Source: Actinophytocola gossypii (GTDB lineage: Bacteria > Actinomycetota > Actinomycetes > Mycobacteriales > Pseudonocardiaceae). From it: 64,000 bases of DNA. Both the position numbers and the translations under genes were made by a program. Below, in pieces: positions 16,475-24,502 of the stretch. Positions within the stretch are counted from its first letter, which is position 1. The number at the start of each line of letters is the position of its first letter. Location: the NCBI RefSeq assembly GCF_025165815.1, contig NZ_JAFFZE010000012.1:1-64000 (forward strand), in the 5' to 3' direction. The notes beneath the pieces are model-generated. The model was given only the letters and a program-made list of their open reading frames with translations, searched no databases and had not been told where the DNA came from.

Positions 16475-17235
16475 GGGGCGTCGCCGCAGAAGTCTCCGCC
16501 GAGGTACGTGCGGTCGAGATCGCTCGCGGGGGTGACGTCGGATGCGTAAATCTCGGCGTCGTCGCGCGGCTCGTACCCGATGGCCCTCGCCTCGGCCAGC
16601 GACCAGGTGCCCCGGGTGTTGGCGGAGACGCCCCAGACGACGCGGAAACCGGGGTCCGGCGCGGCGATCGCGGCCTCGACGAGCCGGGCGCAGTCGTCGG
16701 GCGACAGCCAGGTGGCCAGGGCGCGTTCGCCGGTCGGGCGGTCGGCGCAGGTGCCGATCCGCAGGCAGACGACGTGCAGGCCGTGCCGGTCGTGGTACAG
16801 GCTGCCCAGGGCCTCTCCGACGACCTTGCTGACGCCGTAGAAGGTGTCGGGGCGGGGGAACGCGTAGTCGGGGCCGTCGTCGGCGGGGCGGAAGCCGACG
16901 GCGTGGTTGCTGCTCGCGTAGACCACGCGGGGGACCCCGGCCCGGCGGGCGGCCTCGAACACGGTGTACGTGCCGTCGATGTTGTCGGCCAGGATGTCGG
17001 CCCAGGCGGTCTCGCCCGGGTGGCCGGCGAGGTGCACGACGGCGTCCATCCCCGCGCTCGCCTCGGCCATGGCGTCCAGGTCGGACACCGAGCAGGTGAC
17101 CACTTCCTCCCCGGCGCCCGACTCGACCGGGACGACGTCCAGCAGCCGCAGCAGCCGGCCGGTCCTGGCCATCCGGCTGCGCAGCATCGTGCCGATCCGC
17201 CCGGCCGCTCCCGTGATCAGGATCCGTTCGGTCAC
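16471..17235 (-). CDS. udh: uronate dehydrogenase (SDR family)
   Basis: This 254-residue NAD-binding short-chain dehydrogenase resembles Agrobacterium-type uronate dehydrogenase, which oxidises galacturonate or glucuronate to the aldarolactone. Visible are the glycine-rich GAAGRIG near residue 9, the ASSNHAVGF segment, catalytic YGVSK, the following RIGTC, and the C-terminal VVWGVSANTRGTW. The length fits the family (about 260). GTG at 17235 overlaps the permease stop (GTGA), and its own stop overlaps the next start. Within this operon it indicates that the ABC transporter imports a sugar acid. Confidence 0.82.
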   Translation of the reverse strand: MTERILITGAAGRIGTMLRSRMARTGRLLRLLDVVPVESGAGEEVVTCSVSDLDAMAEASAGMDAVVHLAGHPGETAWADILADNIDGTYTVFEAARRAGVPRVVYASSNHAVGFRPADDGPDYAFPRPDTFYGVSKVVGEALGSLYHDRHGLHVVCLRIGTCADRPTGERALATWLSPDDCARLVEAAIAAPDPGFRVVWGVSANTRGTWSLAEARAIGYEPRDDAEIYASDVTPASDLDRTYLGGDFCGDAP

Positions 17236-18044
17236 GCCGGCTCCTTCAGTCTGGTGACGAGTTGCGTCGGGTTCACGAACCGCAACGCCACCACCAGTAG
17301 TACCAGCATGGAGCCGGTGTAGATGACGGCCATCGCGTCCACCGCCTGCTGGGCGCGGATGCCGGCGGAGAACATCGCCTCGTACAGGGACACCACGAGG
17401 GTCTGGCTGCCCGGCCCGGCGGTGAGGAAGGTCAGCTCGAACATGCCGACGGTGCGCACCAGCACCAGGATCGACGCGGCGAGGATGCCGGGCACCAGCA
17501 GCGGCGCGAGCACCCGGGTGAACACCGCGCTCGTGCGCGCGCCGCACATCCGCGCGGCGGCCTCGATCTTCGGGTCGATCTGCTCGATGAACGGGGTCAT
17601 CGTGAGCACCACGAACGGCACCGACGGCACCAGGTTCGCGATGATCACGCCCGCGATCCCGCCGGCGAGGTCGAACTTGTAGAGCACGGTCGCCAGCGGG
17701 ATGCCGTAGGTCATCGGGGGCAGCAGGATCGGCAGCAGGAACAGCACGGTGACCAGCCGCTTGCCGGGGAACGTTCGCCTGGCCAGGGCGTAGGCGGTCG
17801 GAACGCCGATCAGGACGGACAGCACCACGACCGCGAGCGCCACCTGGACGGTCACGACCAGCACCTCGAGCAGGTCCAGTTCGCGCCAGGCGGTGACGTA
17901 CCAGGAGGTGGTCAGGCCGTTGGGCCACCAGGTGCCGAACCACTCGACGGAGAACGAGTTGACCACCACCGCGAGGACCAACCCGAACAGGTTGACCAGG
18001 AAGAACGCGACGGCGCCCCACACCAGCCAGGTCGACACCCTCAT
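17232..18044 (-). CDS. ABC transporter permease (second)
   Basis: The 270-residue inner-membrane permease has about six hydrophobic segments. It carries the EAA-like cytoplasmic loop EAARMCGARTSAVFTRVLAPLLVPG, which contacts the ATPase. It resembles permeases of the spermidine/putrescine, iron and 2-aminoethylphosphonate importers (PotC/PhnV type). The ATG at 18044 overlaps the first permease's stop (ATGA), and the stop overlaps udh (GTGA), so expression is tightly coupled. Confidence 0.92.
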   Translation of the reverse strand: MRVSTWLVWGAVAFFLVNLFGLVLAVVVNSFSVEWFGTWWPNGLTTSWYVTAWRELDLLEVLVVTVQVALAVVVLSVLIGVPTAYALARRTFPGKRLVTVLFLLPILLPPMTYGIPLATVLYKFDLAGGIAGVIIANLVPSVPFVVLTMTPFIEQIDPKIEAAARMCGARTSAVFTRVLAPLLVPGILAASILVLVRTVGMFELTFLTAGPGSQTLVVSLYEAMFSAGIRAQQAVDAMAVIYTGSMLVLLVVALRFVNPTQLVTRLKEPA

Positions 18045-18895
18045 CCCTTGCCCCCTGTCGCGCCTCGGTACAACGTCGACCGCCACAGCAGCACCAGCCC
18101 GACCACGACGAGCATCACCACGGCCATGATCATCGCGATGGCCGAGCCGAGCGGGTAGTCGGTGTCCCGGAACGCCGACTCGTACGCGGCGATCGAGATC
18201 ACCCGGGTCTCCCCCTGCGGCAGCCCGACCAGGTACGCCGACGGGAACACCGAGAACGCGAGCACGAAGGTCAGACAGAACGTGATCGCGAGCCCGGGCG
18301 CGAGCAGCGGCAACGTGATGTACCGGAACCGCCTGCGCCGGTCCGCGCCCAACGTGGCCGCCGCCTGTTCCAACGTCGGATCGATCCCCGACAGGTAACT
18401 CAGGATGAGCAGGAACGCGAACGGAAACCCGGTGATGATCAGTGAGAACAGCACGCCCCAGTAGTTGTGCACGAGCCGCACGGGTTCGTCGGTGAGCCCG
18501 ATCCCCATCAGGATCTTGTTGAACCAACCCACCGGCCCGAGGTAGTTGATCAGCCCCTCCGCCGTGAGCACCGTCCCCAACGTGATCGGCACGACGAGGA
18601 TCGTGGTCAGCAGCCGTTTGCCCCGGAACCGCCCCCGCATCCGGTACGCGATCGGGATGGAGGCGAGCACGTTGATCAACGCCGCCGGCACCGCCAGCCG
18701 CAACGTGATCCAGATGGTGTCCCGCAGGTAGGGGTCGGCGAAGAACCGCTCGTAGTTCGCGAGTACCCCGCCCCCCTCCTCCGGCTGGAACGACAGCTGC
18801 AACCCGTACAGCACCGGATACGCGAACAACGCCACCACGAACACCACACCCGGCACCAGCAACCACAGCACCCGGTCGACCCCACGCTCCGCCAA
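18041..18895 (-). CDS. ABC transporter permease (first), 5' end probably frameshifted
   Basis: This is a PotB/PhnU-like permease with six hydrophobic segments and an EAA-like loop (EQAAATLGADRRRRFRYITLPLLAPG). The intact frame can only begin at a TTG (18895). Every other junction in the operon is an NTGA overlap, and a GTG at 19113 overlaps the ATPase stop in just this way. It opens MSDRPHDDPAAPEERSS but is one base out of phase with the permease. A poly-G/poly-C tract lies between them. I think the true gene runs from 19113 and that the tract carries a sequencing error, or slips in vivo. Either way the transport core is intact. Confidence 0.8.
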   Translation of the reverse strand: MAERGVDRVLWLLVPGVVFVVALFAYPVLYGLQLSFQPEEGGGVLANYERFFADPYLRDTIWITLRLAVPAALINVLASIPIAYRMRGRFRGKRLLTTILVVPITLGTVLTAEGLINYLGPVGWFNKILMGIGLTDEPVRLVHNYWGVLFSLIITGFPFAFLLILSYLSGIDPTLEQAAATLGADRRRRFRYITLPLLAPGLAITFCLTFVLAFSVFPSAYLVGLPQGETRVISIAAYESAFRDTDYPLGSAIAMIMAVVMLVVVGLVLLWRSTLYRGATGGKG

Positions 18896-18920
18896 CCGAT
18901 GCCGCCACCCGCCCCGCCCC

Positions 18921-19066
18921 GCGAGTCGTACGTTCCCGTCGCGCGAGTCGTACCTTCCCGTCGCGGGGGGGGGGGGGGGCCCCCCCCCCCGCCCCCCCCC
19001 CCCCCCCCGGGCGGCGCCGCCGCCCGGCGGGGCCGACCCGCCGGCCCGGAAGGTACGACTCGCGAG
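18921..19066. repeat. poly-G/poly-C tract inside an inverted repeat
   Basis: The tract reads 15 G (18965-18979), 11 C, one G, then 17 C (18992-19008). It is flanked by GCGAGTCGTAC repeats. Two direct copies, differing by one base, lie at 18921-18940 and 18943-18962, and an inverted copy (GGAAGGTACGACTCGCG) at about 19048-19064. The whole can fold as a long hairpin. It sits where the first permease should begin. Confidence 0.9.
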
Positions 19067-19109
19067 CTGCGCTCCTCGGGGGCGGCGGGGTCGTCGTGCG
19101 GGCGGTCGC

Positions 19110-20189
19110 TCACGACTCCTCCCCGGGTGGGTGCTCCTCGGCGAAGACCAGGACGCGGTCGGCGGGTACGGTCAGGGACACCGTGTCGCCCGGGGCGAGG
19201 CGGCTTCCGGTTCGCACGTGCAGGGCGGTGCCGTCCGGGAGGCGGGCCTGTACGGCCTGCTCCCGCCCGTGGTACTCGACGATCTCCACCTCAGCCCGCA
19301 GCGCGTTCTCGCCCTCGCCGACGGTGACGTCCGACGGGCGCATCGCCACCACGGCCGCCGAACCCGCCGTGAGGCCGTCCCGGTTCACTCCGTGGAGCAC
19401 CGATCGCCCGGCGGCGACGGTGACGACCTCCTCGTCCACATCGGACACGGTGGCCGGGATCATGTTGCGGTAGCCCATGAAGCCGGCGACGTACCGGTTC
19501 GCCGGGTGGGCGTACACCTCCTCCGGCGAACCGACCTGCTGCACCACGCCGTCGCGCAGTACCACGAGCCGGTCGGCCAGGGCCAGGGCTTCTTCCTGGT
19601 CGTGCGTGACGTACACCGTGGTCAGGCCGAGCGACTGGTGCAGTCGCCGGATCTCCGTGCGCATCTCCAGTCGCAGCGCGGCGTCCAGGTTGGACAGTGG
19701 CTCGTCCATCAGCACCAGCCGCGGTTCCAGCACGATCGCCCGCGCGATCGCCACCCGCTGCTGCTGCCCGCCGGACAGCTGCGCCGGGAACTTGTGCGCG
19801 TGGTCGGACAGCCGCACCAGCCGCAGCGCCTCGTCCGCCCGCCTGGTCCGCTCGGCGCGGCCGATCCCGCGCATGCTCAGCCCGAACGCGACGTTGCGGT
19901 GCACGGACATGTGCGGGAACAGCGCGTAGTTCTGGAACACCATGCCGAACCCGCGCCGCTCCGGCGGCAGCGTGTCGATCCGCTTCCCGTCCACCAGGAT
20001 CTGCCCGCCGGAGAGCGGGAGCAGCCCGGCGAGGCAGTTCAGCGCGGTCGACTTCCCGCACCCGGACGGCCCGAGCAGCGCGACGAACTCGCCGCCCTTG
20101 ATCGTCAGCTCCAGTTCGGCGAGCGCGACGTGGTCGCCGAACTCGCGGCGCACCCGCTCGATGCGCAGCTCGGCGAAGTTCTCGCTCAT
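19110..20189 (-). CDS. ABC transporter ATP-binding protein (PotA-like)
   Basis: The 359-residue ATPase drives the importer. Walker A is LLGPSGCGKST, the signature is [15 protein letters not shown], Walker B is RLVLMDEPLSNLD, and the switch His is in VYVTHDQEEA. A C-terminal TOBE-type regulatory domain (from about residue 240) fits the PotA/FbpC/PhnT subfamily. The ATG at 20189 overlaps the binding-protein stop. Confidence 0.95.
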   Translation of the reverse strand: MSENFAELRIERVRREFGDHVALAELELTIKGGEFVALLGPSGCGKSTALNCLAGLLPLSGGQILVDGKRIDTLPPERRGFGMVFQNYALFPHMSVHRNVAFGLSMRGIGRAERTRRADEALRLVRLSDHAHKFPAQLSGGQQQRVAIARAIVLEPRLVLMDEPLSNLDAALRLEMRTEIRRLHQSLGLTTVYVTHDQEEALALADRLVVLRDGVVQQVGSPEEVYAHPANRYVAGFMGYRNMIPATVSDVDEEVVTVAAGRSVLHGVNRDGLTAGSAAVVAMRPSDVTVGEGENALRAEVEIVEYHGREQAVQARLPDGTALHVRTGSRLAPGDTVSLTVPADRVLVFAEEHPPGEES

Positions 20190-21379
20190 CCCGTCTTCCC
20201 GCTGCCGATCTCGCGGTCCCACCGCTGGAACGCCGCCACCTGCTGCTGCGCCGGCAGTGACGTCTCCTGCGGGTTGTCGGCGATCAGCTGGTCGTACTCC
20301 GGCCGCCCGAACCGCTCGATCGCCTCCCGCGACTCGGCCGGCGCCATGTCCAGCGTGACGTCCCGGACCGCCGGGCCGGGGTAGAAGTAGCCCTTGTCGT
20401 AGGCCTTGGCCTGCTGTTCCGGTCGCAGCATCCACTCGATCAGCGCGAGGTTCGCCGACAGCACGTCCTCGCTCACGCCGCGCGGAACGACGGCGTAGTG
20501 CGCGTCGGTGACCCAGTGGAAGCCCTCCAGCGTGGTCACCTCCATCCGGTCCGGGACGGTGCCGAGGACGCGCGGGTTGATGTCCCAGCCGGTGGTGGTG
20601 GCGACGATGTTCGCCGTGCCGTTGGCCAGGTTCTTCATCGTGTCCGTGGTGCCGCTGGGGTAGTAGTCGACGTACTGGCCGAGCTCGGCGAGGTACTGCC
20701 AGGTCTTGTCCCAGCCGTTCTCCGGGTCCTTCGGGTCCTCGTCGCCGAGGATGTAGGGCAGCCCCATGAGGAACGTGCGGCCGGGTCCGGAGTTCGCCGG
20801 CTGCGCGTACTGGAACTTGCCCGGGTTCGCCTTGGCCCAGTCGAGCAGCTCCTGGGCGGTGCCCGGTGGATCGGCCACGCGTCGCGGGTCGTACTCGAGC
20901 AGCGGGCCGGACGGGTAGAAGGTGATGGTGACGCCCTGCCCCTGCGCGAGCTCGTGCATGGCGGCGGCCGCGGGCAGGTAGTTCTCCTCCAGGCCGGGGA
21001 ACCGGTCGGCGAACGTCGGCAGCAGCTCCAGCACCAGCTCCTGCTCGATCACCGAGGCGAGCCCGTCGGTGCCGGTGAGCACGAGGTGGGTCTGGGCGTT
21101 GCCGCCGCGCTGCTCGGCCTGCAGCTTGCCCGGCATCTCCGGGGAGGTGGCCTTGGTGTAGTCGACGGCGCTGACGACGTCGGGGTTCTCGCGCGCGAAC
21201 TCGTCGATCATGCCCTGGGTCAGCTGGAGGTTCCCGGCCACGTCGAGGATGTTCAGCTCGACCGGCTGGGACGGCTTGTCCGGGACCGAGCTGGGTGCGC
21301 TCGCCGGGGTGTTCTCCTCCGGCGCGCCGCACGCGACCATGGCGGCCAGCAACGCCGGAACCAACAGTACTCTGCGCAT
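20186..21379 (-). CDS. ABC transporter substrate-binding lipoprotein
   Basis: This 397-residue exported receptor has a lipoprotein signal (MRRVLLVPALLAAMVAC) with the cysteine at residue 17, then a Pro/Ser linker and a periplasmic-binding-protein fold (family 1/8-like). GGAGGGAG lies just upstream of the ATG. The ligand is not evident from sequence. The uronate dehydrogenase downstream suggests a sugar acid, whereas the subfamily also serves phosphonates, polyamines and iron. Confidence 0.9.
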   Translation of the reverse strand: MRRVLLVPALLAAMVACGAPEENTPASAPSSVPDKPSQPVELNILDVAGNLQLTQGMIDEFARENPDVVSAVDYTKATSPEMPGKLQAEQRGGNAQTHLVLTGTDGLASVIEQELVLELLPTFADRFPGLEENYLPAAAAMHELAQGQGVTITFYPSGPLLEYDPRRVADPPGTAQELLDWAKANPGKFQYAQPANSGPGRTFLMGLPYILGDEDPKDPENGWDKTWQYLAELGQYVDYYPSGTTDTMKNLANGTANIVATTTGWDINPRVLGTVPDRMEVTTLEGFHWVTDAHYAVVPRGVSEDVLSANLALIEWMLRPEQQAKAYDKGYFYPGPAVRDVTLDMAPAESREAIERFGRPEYDQLIADNPQETSLPAQQQVAAFQRWDREIGSGKTG

Positions 21380-21481
21380 CCCGCTCTCCCTCCACAGTGG
21401 ACTATCGGAGCCGCTGCCGCTGCCCGGCGTGGACATGGTGGGAGCACGGGAATGCCGGTTCGGCATGTCGGAACCATTGGA

Positions 21482-21540
21482 AGCCTAACGATCTCGGTGT
21501 CGACACCGCAAGACCGTCGGGGGCCATAGACGTGGTCTAT
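21482..21540 (-). promoter_or_regulatory. promoter and operators of the uronate ABC operon
   Basis: On the minus strand a TTGCGG -35 (plus 21506-21511) and TAGGCT -10 (plus 21482-21487) are 18 bp apart. A perfect 14-bp palindrome CGGTGTCGACACCG (21495-21508) fills the spacer. A second palindrome, ATAGAC-GTG-GTCTAT (21526-21540), lies upstream. Repression by a LacI- or GntR-type protein is likely; the FCD-type GntR gene at 23525-24283 is the nearest candidate. Confidence 0.6.
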
Positions 21541-21685
21541 CGCGGAGGCGGATTACCGCAAGGAAAAGGCTTTCCTGCGTGCCCTCAGGCCCGGGTCCCG
21601 GCTGGTCCGAACGGCGGCGAGGGCTTCTGGTGGCGGTGACGGGAGGCGAGCACTTTCGGCTGCTCAGCGCTCGGACACCGTGAGC

Positions 21686-21813
21686 GCGAAGGCACCGGCC
21701 ACGAAGGCACCGGCCACGAAGGCACCGGTCGCGAAGACACCGGGGCGCGAGGCACCGGTCGCGAAGGCACCCGGTCGCGAAGGCACCCGGTCGCGAAGGC
21801 ACCGGGTCGCGGC
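21686..21813. repeat. short degenerate tandem repeat, about 8 copies
   Basis: Around eight imperfect copies of a 14-16-bp unit (consensus CGAAGGCACCGGTCG) lie head to tail. Copy length varies by one or two bases, so the array does not maintain a reading frame. Confidence 0.85.
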
Positions 21814-21930
21814 GAGTTCCGACCCGCGCGGTAACGGTATGTAGCCGCGCCGCCGGCGGGTGGTCAGCCCCCGGCCAGCCGCGTTTCGGACGCGAGAAGA
21901 CCGTGATCGGGCGGGCGTAGCGTTTCGCGC

Positions 21931-22038
21931 ATGAACGACAGCCTGGACCTGGTTCCCGTGCCGGCCCGAACGCTCGCCGCGCGACGGGAGGTCGACGACG
22001 CGTCGGCGGGGGCCTTATCCGGCCATACGATCGGCTAG
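21931..22038 (+). CDS. possible 35-residue ORF or gene remnant
   Basis: ATG at 21931 opens MNDSLDLVPVPARTLAARRE and ends at TAG after 35 codons. The opening looks protein-like (hydrophobic then RTLAARREVDD), but there is no clear ribosome binding site. It could be the 5' remnant of a lost gene or chance. Confidence 0.2.
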   Translation: MNDSLDLVPVPARTLAARREVDDASAGALSGHTIG

Positions 22039-22081
22039 CGGACCGCTGGAACGGGCCGGACCGGAATCCGGTTCCGAGCCA

Positions 22082-23395
22082 TCACTTCCCGCCTTTTTGT
22101 TCCTTTTTCGCGGCTCTTTGTTCCTTTTTGGTGGCTTTCCGAGCTTCCTTGTCAGCGGCTTTCGCCTGCTTCTTTGCCGTCTTTGCTTCCGAGTTTGCCT
22201 GCTTCTGTTGGGAACTGTCGGGCTTGGTTGCTTGTTTCTCCGATTGCTCGTTCCCTTTGTTGGTTTGCGCCGCGGGGGTGGCGGCGGATCGGGTGGGGAG
22301 CGCGACGGTGGTGGCCGGGGTTGGCGAGGGCGAGACGGGAGCCCGGGCCGGAACTGGGGCCGTGGCCGGGGCCGGGGTCCTGGCCGGAGCCGGGGTCGTG
22401 GCCGTAGCCGCGGCCGGAGCCGGGGTCGGGACCGGCGGGCGGGGCTCGACGGTGAACGTCGACCCGTGCTCGCCGCCGGTCACCTCGGCGATCACGGCGG
22501 TCGGGGGATGAGGTTCGGCCACGATCGCCGGGGCGGAGGCCGAGGTGGTCACGGCAGTGGCCGCGATCGCGACCGCCGCGCCCACCTTCATGAGCAGGAC
22601 ACCGCTCAGTCCGCTCTCGGCGGCGGTCGCTCCGGCGGCCAGTGGGACGCCCACGGCGAGCGGGCCGAAGACGCCGGCGAGTTCGGCGTTCACCTTGGTC
22701 AGGGTGTCGACCCGACCACGGCAGTCCGCGCAGCGGTCGAGGTGCCGGGTGATCTTCCGCGACAACGGCGGCGGCACGCTGCGCCGCACGTACCCGGCGA
22801 GCTTGTCGACCGTCGCCGCGCACTCGCGCCTCAGCGGGCCCGGCACGTGTTGGCGCAGGTACGCCTGCCGCAGACCCTCGCGCGCCCGGTACGCGAGCGC
22901 GGCCACGCTGTTCGGCCGCATCCCCAGCCTCGGCGCCACCACGGCCGGCGACTCGTCCTCGACCTCGGTGTGCCAGAGCACCATCCGCCACCGCTCCGGC
23001 AGGCTCGCGAACGCCTCCGCGGCCACGCCGGCGTGCCAGCGCTCGACGACCGGGTCGACGTACTCCTCCGTGACGTAGGTGTCCGGCAGCTCGGCGTACA
23101 GCGCCACCGGCGCGCCCCGGGTACTCCCCTGGATCGCCGCGTTGCGCAACGTCACCAGCAGGTACGGGCGGAACTCGGCGTCCGGGCCCCGACCCTCCCG
23201 CAGCATCCGCAGCACCCGGGTGAACGCCTCGGCGACCAGGTCCTCCCGTTCCGCCTGGGTTCGCGCGAGGTAGGCCGCCGCCCGTTTCGCGGAGTCCAGA
23301 TGCCTCGCGTACAGCTCCCCGAACGCCGCCACGTCACCCTGCCGCACGGACGCGATCAGCTCCGCGTCCGGCATCTCTTCGAGAGTCTCGGCCAC
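22082..23395 (-). CDS. sigma factor with C-terminal zinc finger, hydrophobic segment and Lys-rich tail
   Basis: The 437-residue protein begins with an ECF-type sigma module: region 2 (AEREDLVAEAFTRVLRML) and region 4 (LPERWRMVLWHTEVEDESP then PNSVAALAYRAREGLRQAYL). A zinc-finger anti-sigma motif (HLDRCADC, about residue 215) follows, then a hydrophobic stretch (LLMKVGAAVAIAATAV), a Pro/Ala/Thr-rich linker and a final 60 residues rich in Lys, Gln and Glu. Sigma and anti-sigma functions thus appear fused in one, possibly membrane-tethered, chain. GTG 23395 is chosen for AAGGGAG five bases upstream. The tail uses AAA and other A/T-rich codons unlike its surroundings. Confidence 0.85.
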   Translation of the reverse strand: MAETLEEMPDAELIASVRQGDVAAFGELYARHLDSAKRAAAYLARTQAEREDLVAEAFTRVLRMLREGRGPDAEFRPYLLVTLRNAAIQGSTRGAPVALYAELPDTYVTEEYVDPVVERWHAGVAAEAFASLPERWRMVLWHTEVEDESPAVVAPRLGMRPNSVAALAYRAREGLRQAYLRQHVPGPLRRECAATVDKLAGYVRRSVPPPLSRKITRHLDRCADCRGRVDTLTKVNAELAGVFGPLAVGVPLAAGATAAESGLSGVLLMKVGAAVAIAATAVTTSASAPAIVAEPHPPTAVIAEVTGGEHGSTFTVEPRPPVPTPAPAAATATTPAPARTPAPATAPVPARAPVSPSPTPATTVALPTRSAATPAAQTNKGNEQSEKQATKPDSSQQKQANSEAKTAKKQAKAADKEARKATKKEQRAAKKEQKGGK

Positions 23396-23524
23396 CGAAC
23401 TCCCTTTCGGACCCGCCCCGTTCCGGGCGAGCCCCACCGTCGTACTGGAACCCCCGAGGAAACGGACACCCGCGCCGCCCCGTTGAACCATGAACGAGTG
23501 AGTGGCAAAGGCGATACGCTGTTT

Positions 23525-24283
23525 TCAGCGCCAGTCGACGACTTCCTGCACAAGCCCAGGGTGACGGCGTTTCACCTGCGCGACGTAATCCTCCATGTGC
23601 GCCCGCATCAACCGCTCGGCGAGGTCGCCGTCGCCCGCGACGATGGCCCGGCCGATGTCACTGTGGACGCCGAGGATCTCCCGCCGGCGGGACTTCGGGA
23701 ACAGCGCGTCGTGCAGCCGGTCCCGCAGGACGTCCGCGAGGGACTGCCCGAACAGCGCCAGGATCCGGTTCCCGGACAGCACCGCGACCAGCTCGTGGAA
23801 GTCGCCGGCCAGCCGCAGGTACTCGTCCTCGCCGCGGACGACGCCGTCGAACCGGGCGAGCTCGTCGGCCAGTCCTGGTTCGTGCCGCTCGGCGGCCGCG
23901 CGGGCGAGCATCGGCTCCATGATCGACCTGGCCTCGAGCAGCTCGCGGAAGGTCATCCCCTCCATCTGGAAGTACAGCGAGGCCATCCGGCCGAAGTTGC
24001 GGGTGTGCACCTGGTCGACGGTCGGCCCGCCACGCGGACCCGGCTTGATCGAGATCAGCCCGTGCACCTCGAGGATCCGCAGCGCCTCCCGCAGCGACCC
24101 GCGGCCGACCCGGTACTCCTCGAGCATCTTGGCCTCGGGCGGCAGCTGCGTACCCGGCGCCATGCCCTCGGCCCCGATCCGCCGGACGATGTCCCGCGCG
24201 ATCGCCTCGGACACCTTGTCCCCGCGTCTGACCGGCCGGTGCGGCGTCGCCGCGTTGCCCGCGTCTGTAGCTGCCACCAGCAC
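23525..24283 (-). CDS. GntR family regulator, FadR/FCD subfamily
   Basis: The 252-residue product has an N-terminal winged HTH (VSEAIARDIVRRIGAEGMAPG to GRGSLREALRILEVHGLISIKPGPRGG) and a C-terminal FCD domain with metal-site histidines (RLAGDFHELVAVLSGN, LGVHSDIGRAI). FCD regulators usually sense carboxylic acids such as sugar acids, lactate or acyl chains. It is 2.1 kb upstream of the uronate-type ABC operon and on the same strand, so it may control it. The first in-frame GTG (24283) is used; a second is two codons later. Confidence 0.9.
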   Translation of the reverse strand: MLVAATDAGNAATPHRPVRRGDKVSEAIARDIVRRIGAEGMAPGTQLPPEAKMLEEYRVGRGSLREALRILEVHGLISIKPGPRGGPTVDQVHTRNFGRMASLYFQMEGMTFRELLEARSIMEPMLARAAAERHEPGLADELARFDGVVRGEDEYLRLAGDFHELVAVLSGNRILALFGQSLADVLRDRLHDALFPKSRRREILGVHSDIGRAIVAGDGDLAERLMRAHMEDYVAQVKRRHPGLVQEVVDWR

Positions 24284-24502
24284 ATGTTAGCGATGGGTGA
24301 TCAGCGCCTCACCCTCGGCGCCCGGAATTCAACGGCATCCGAACGTGTACGTCCACTGTGGACACAGGAAGGGAGTCGGCTTGTGGTGCAACGGAAACAG
24401 GCGGGTGGTGCGTTCGTCGTAGCGGGGACTGGGCCGGACGGCCCCGCTCCGGCCGGAGCGCGAAGGCCAATGCGCTCGCCCGGCCGCGCCGAACAGAACC
24501 CC

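Larger units (their letters stand above)
21541..22081. other. long stretch without a convincing gene
   Basis: Apart from the degenerate 14-16-bp repeat and a possible 35-codon ORF, I see no coding signal in either strand and no clear RNA structure. Reading frames here are short, and one merely translates the repeat into Cys-Leu-Arg units. Confidence 0.6.

Noticed and set aside
18467-19327. 286-residue plus-strand ORF through the poly-G/poly-C tract
   Set aside because: It is antisense to the permease and ATPase genes, with a run of prolines from the homopolymer, so not a gene.
21485-21802. 105-residue minus-strand ORF with CLRDR/CLRGR repeats
   Set aside because: It only translates the degenerate nucleotide repeat, whose changing unit length breaks any frame conservation.
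21686-21813. Possible CRISPR array
   Set aside because: Units are contiguous, degenerate and 14-16 bp long. There are no spacers and no cas genes nearby.
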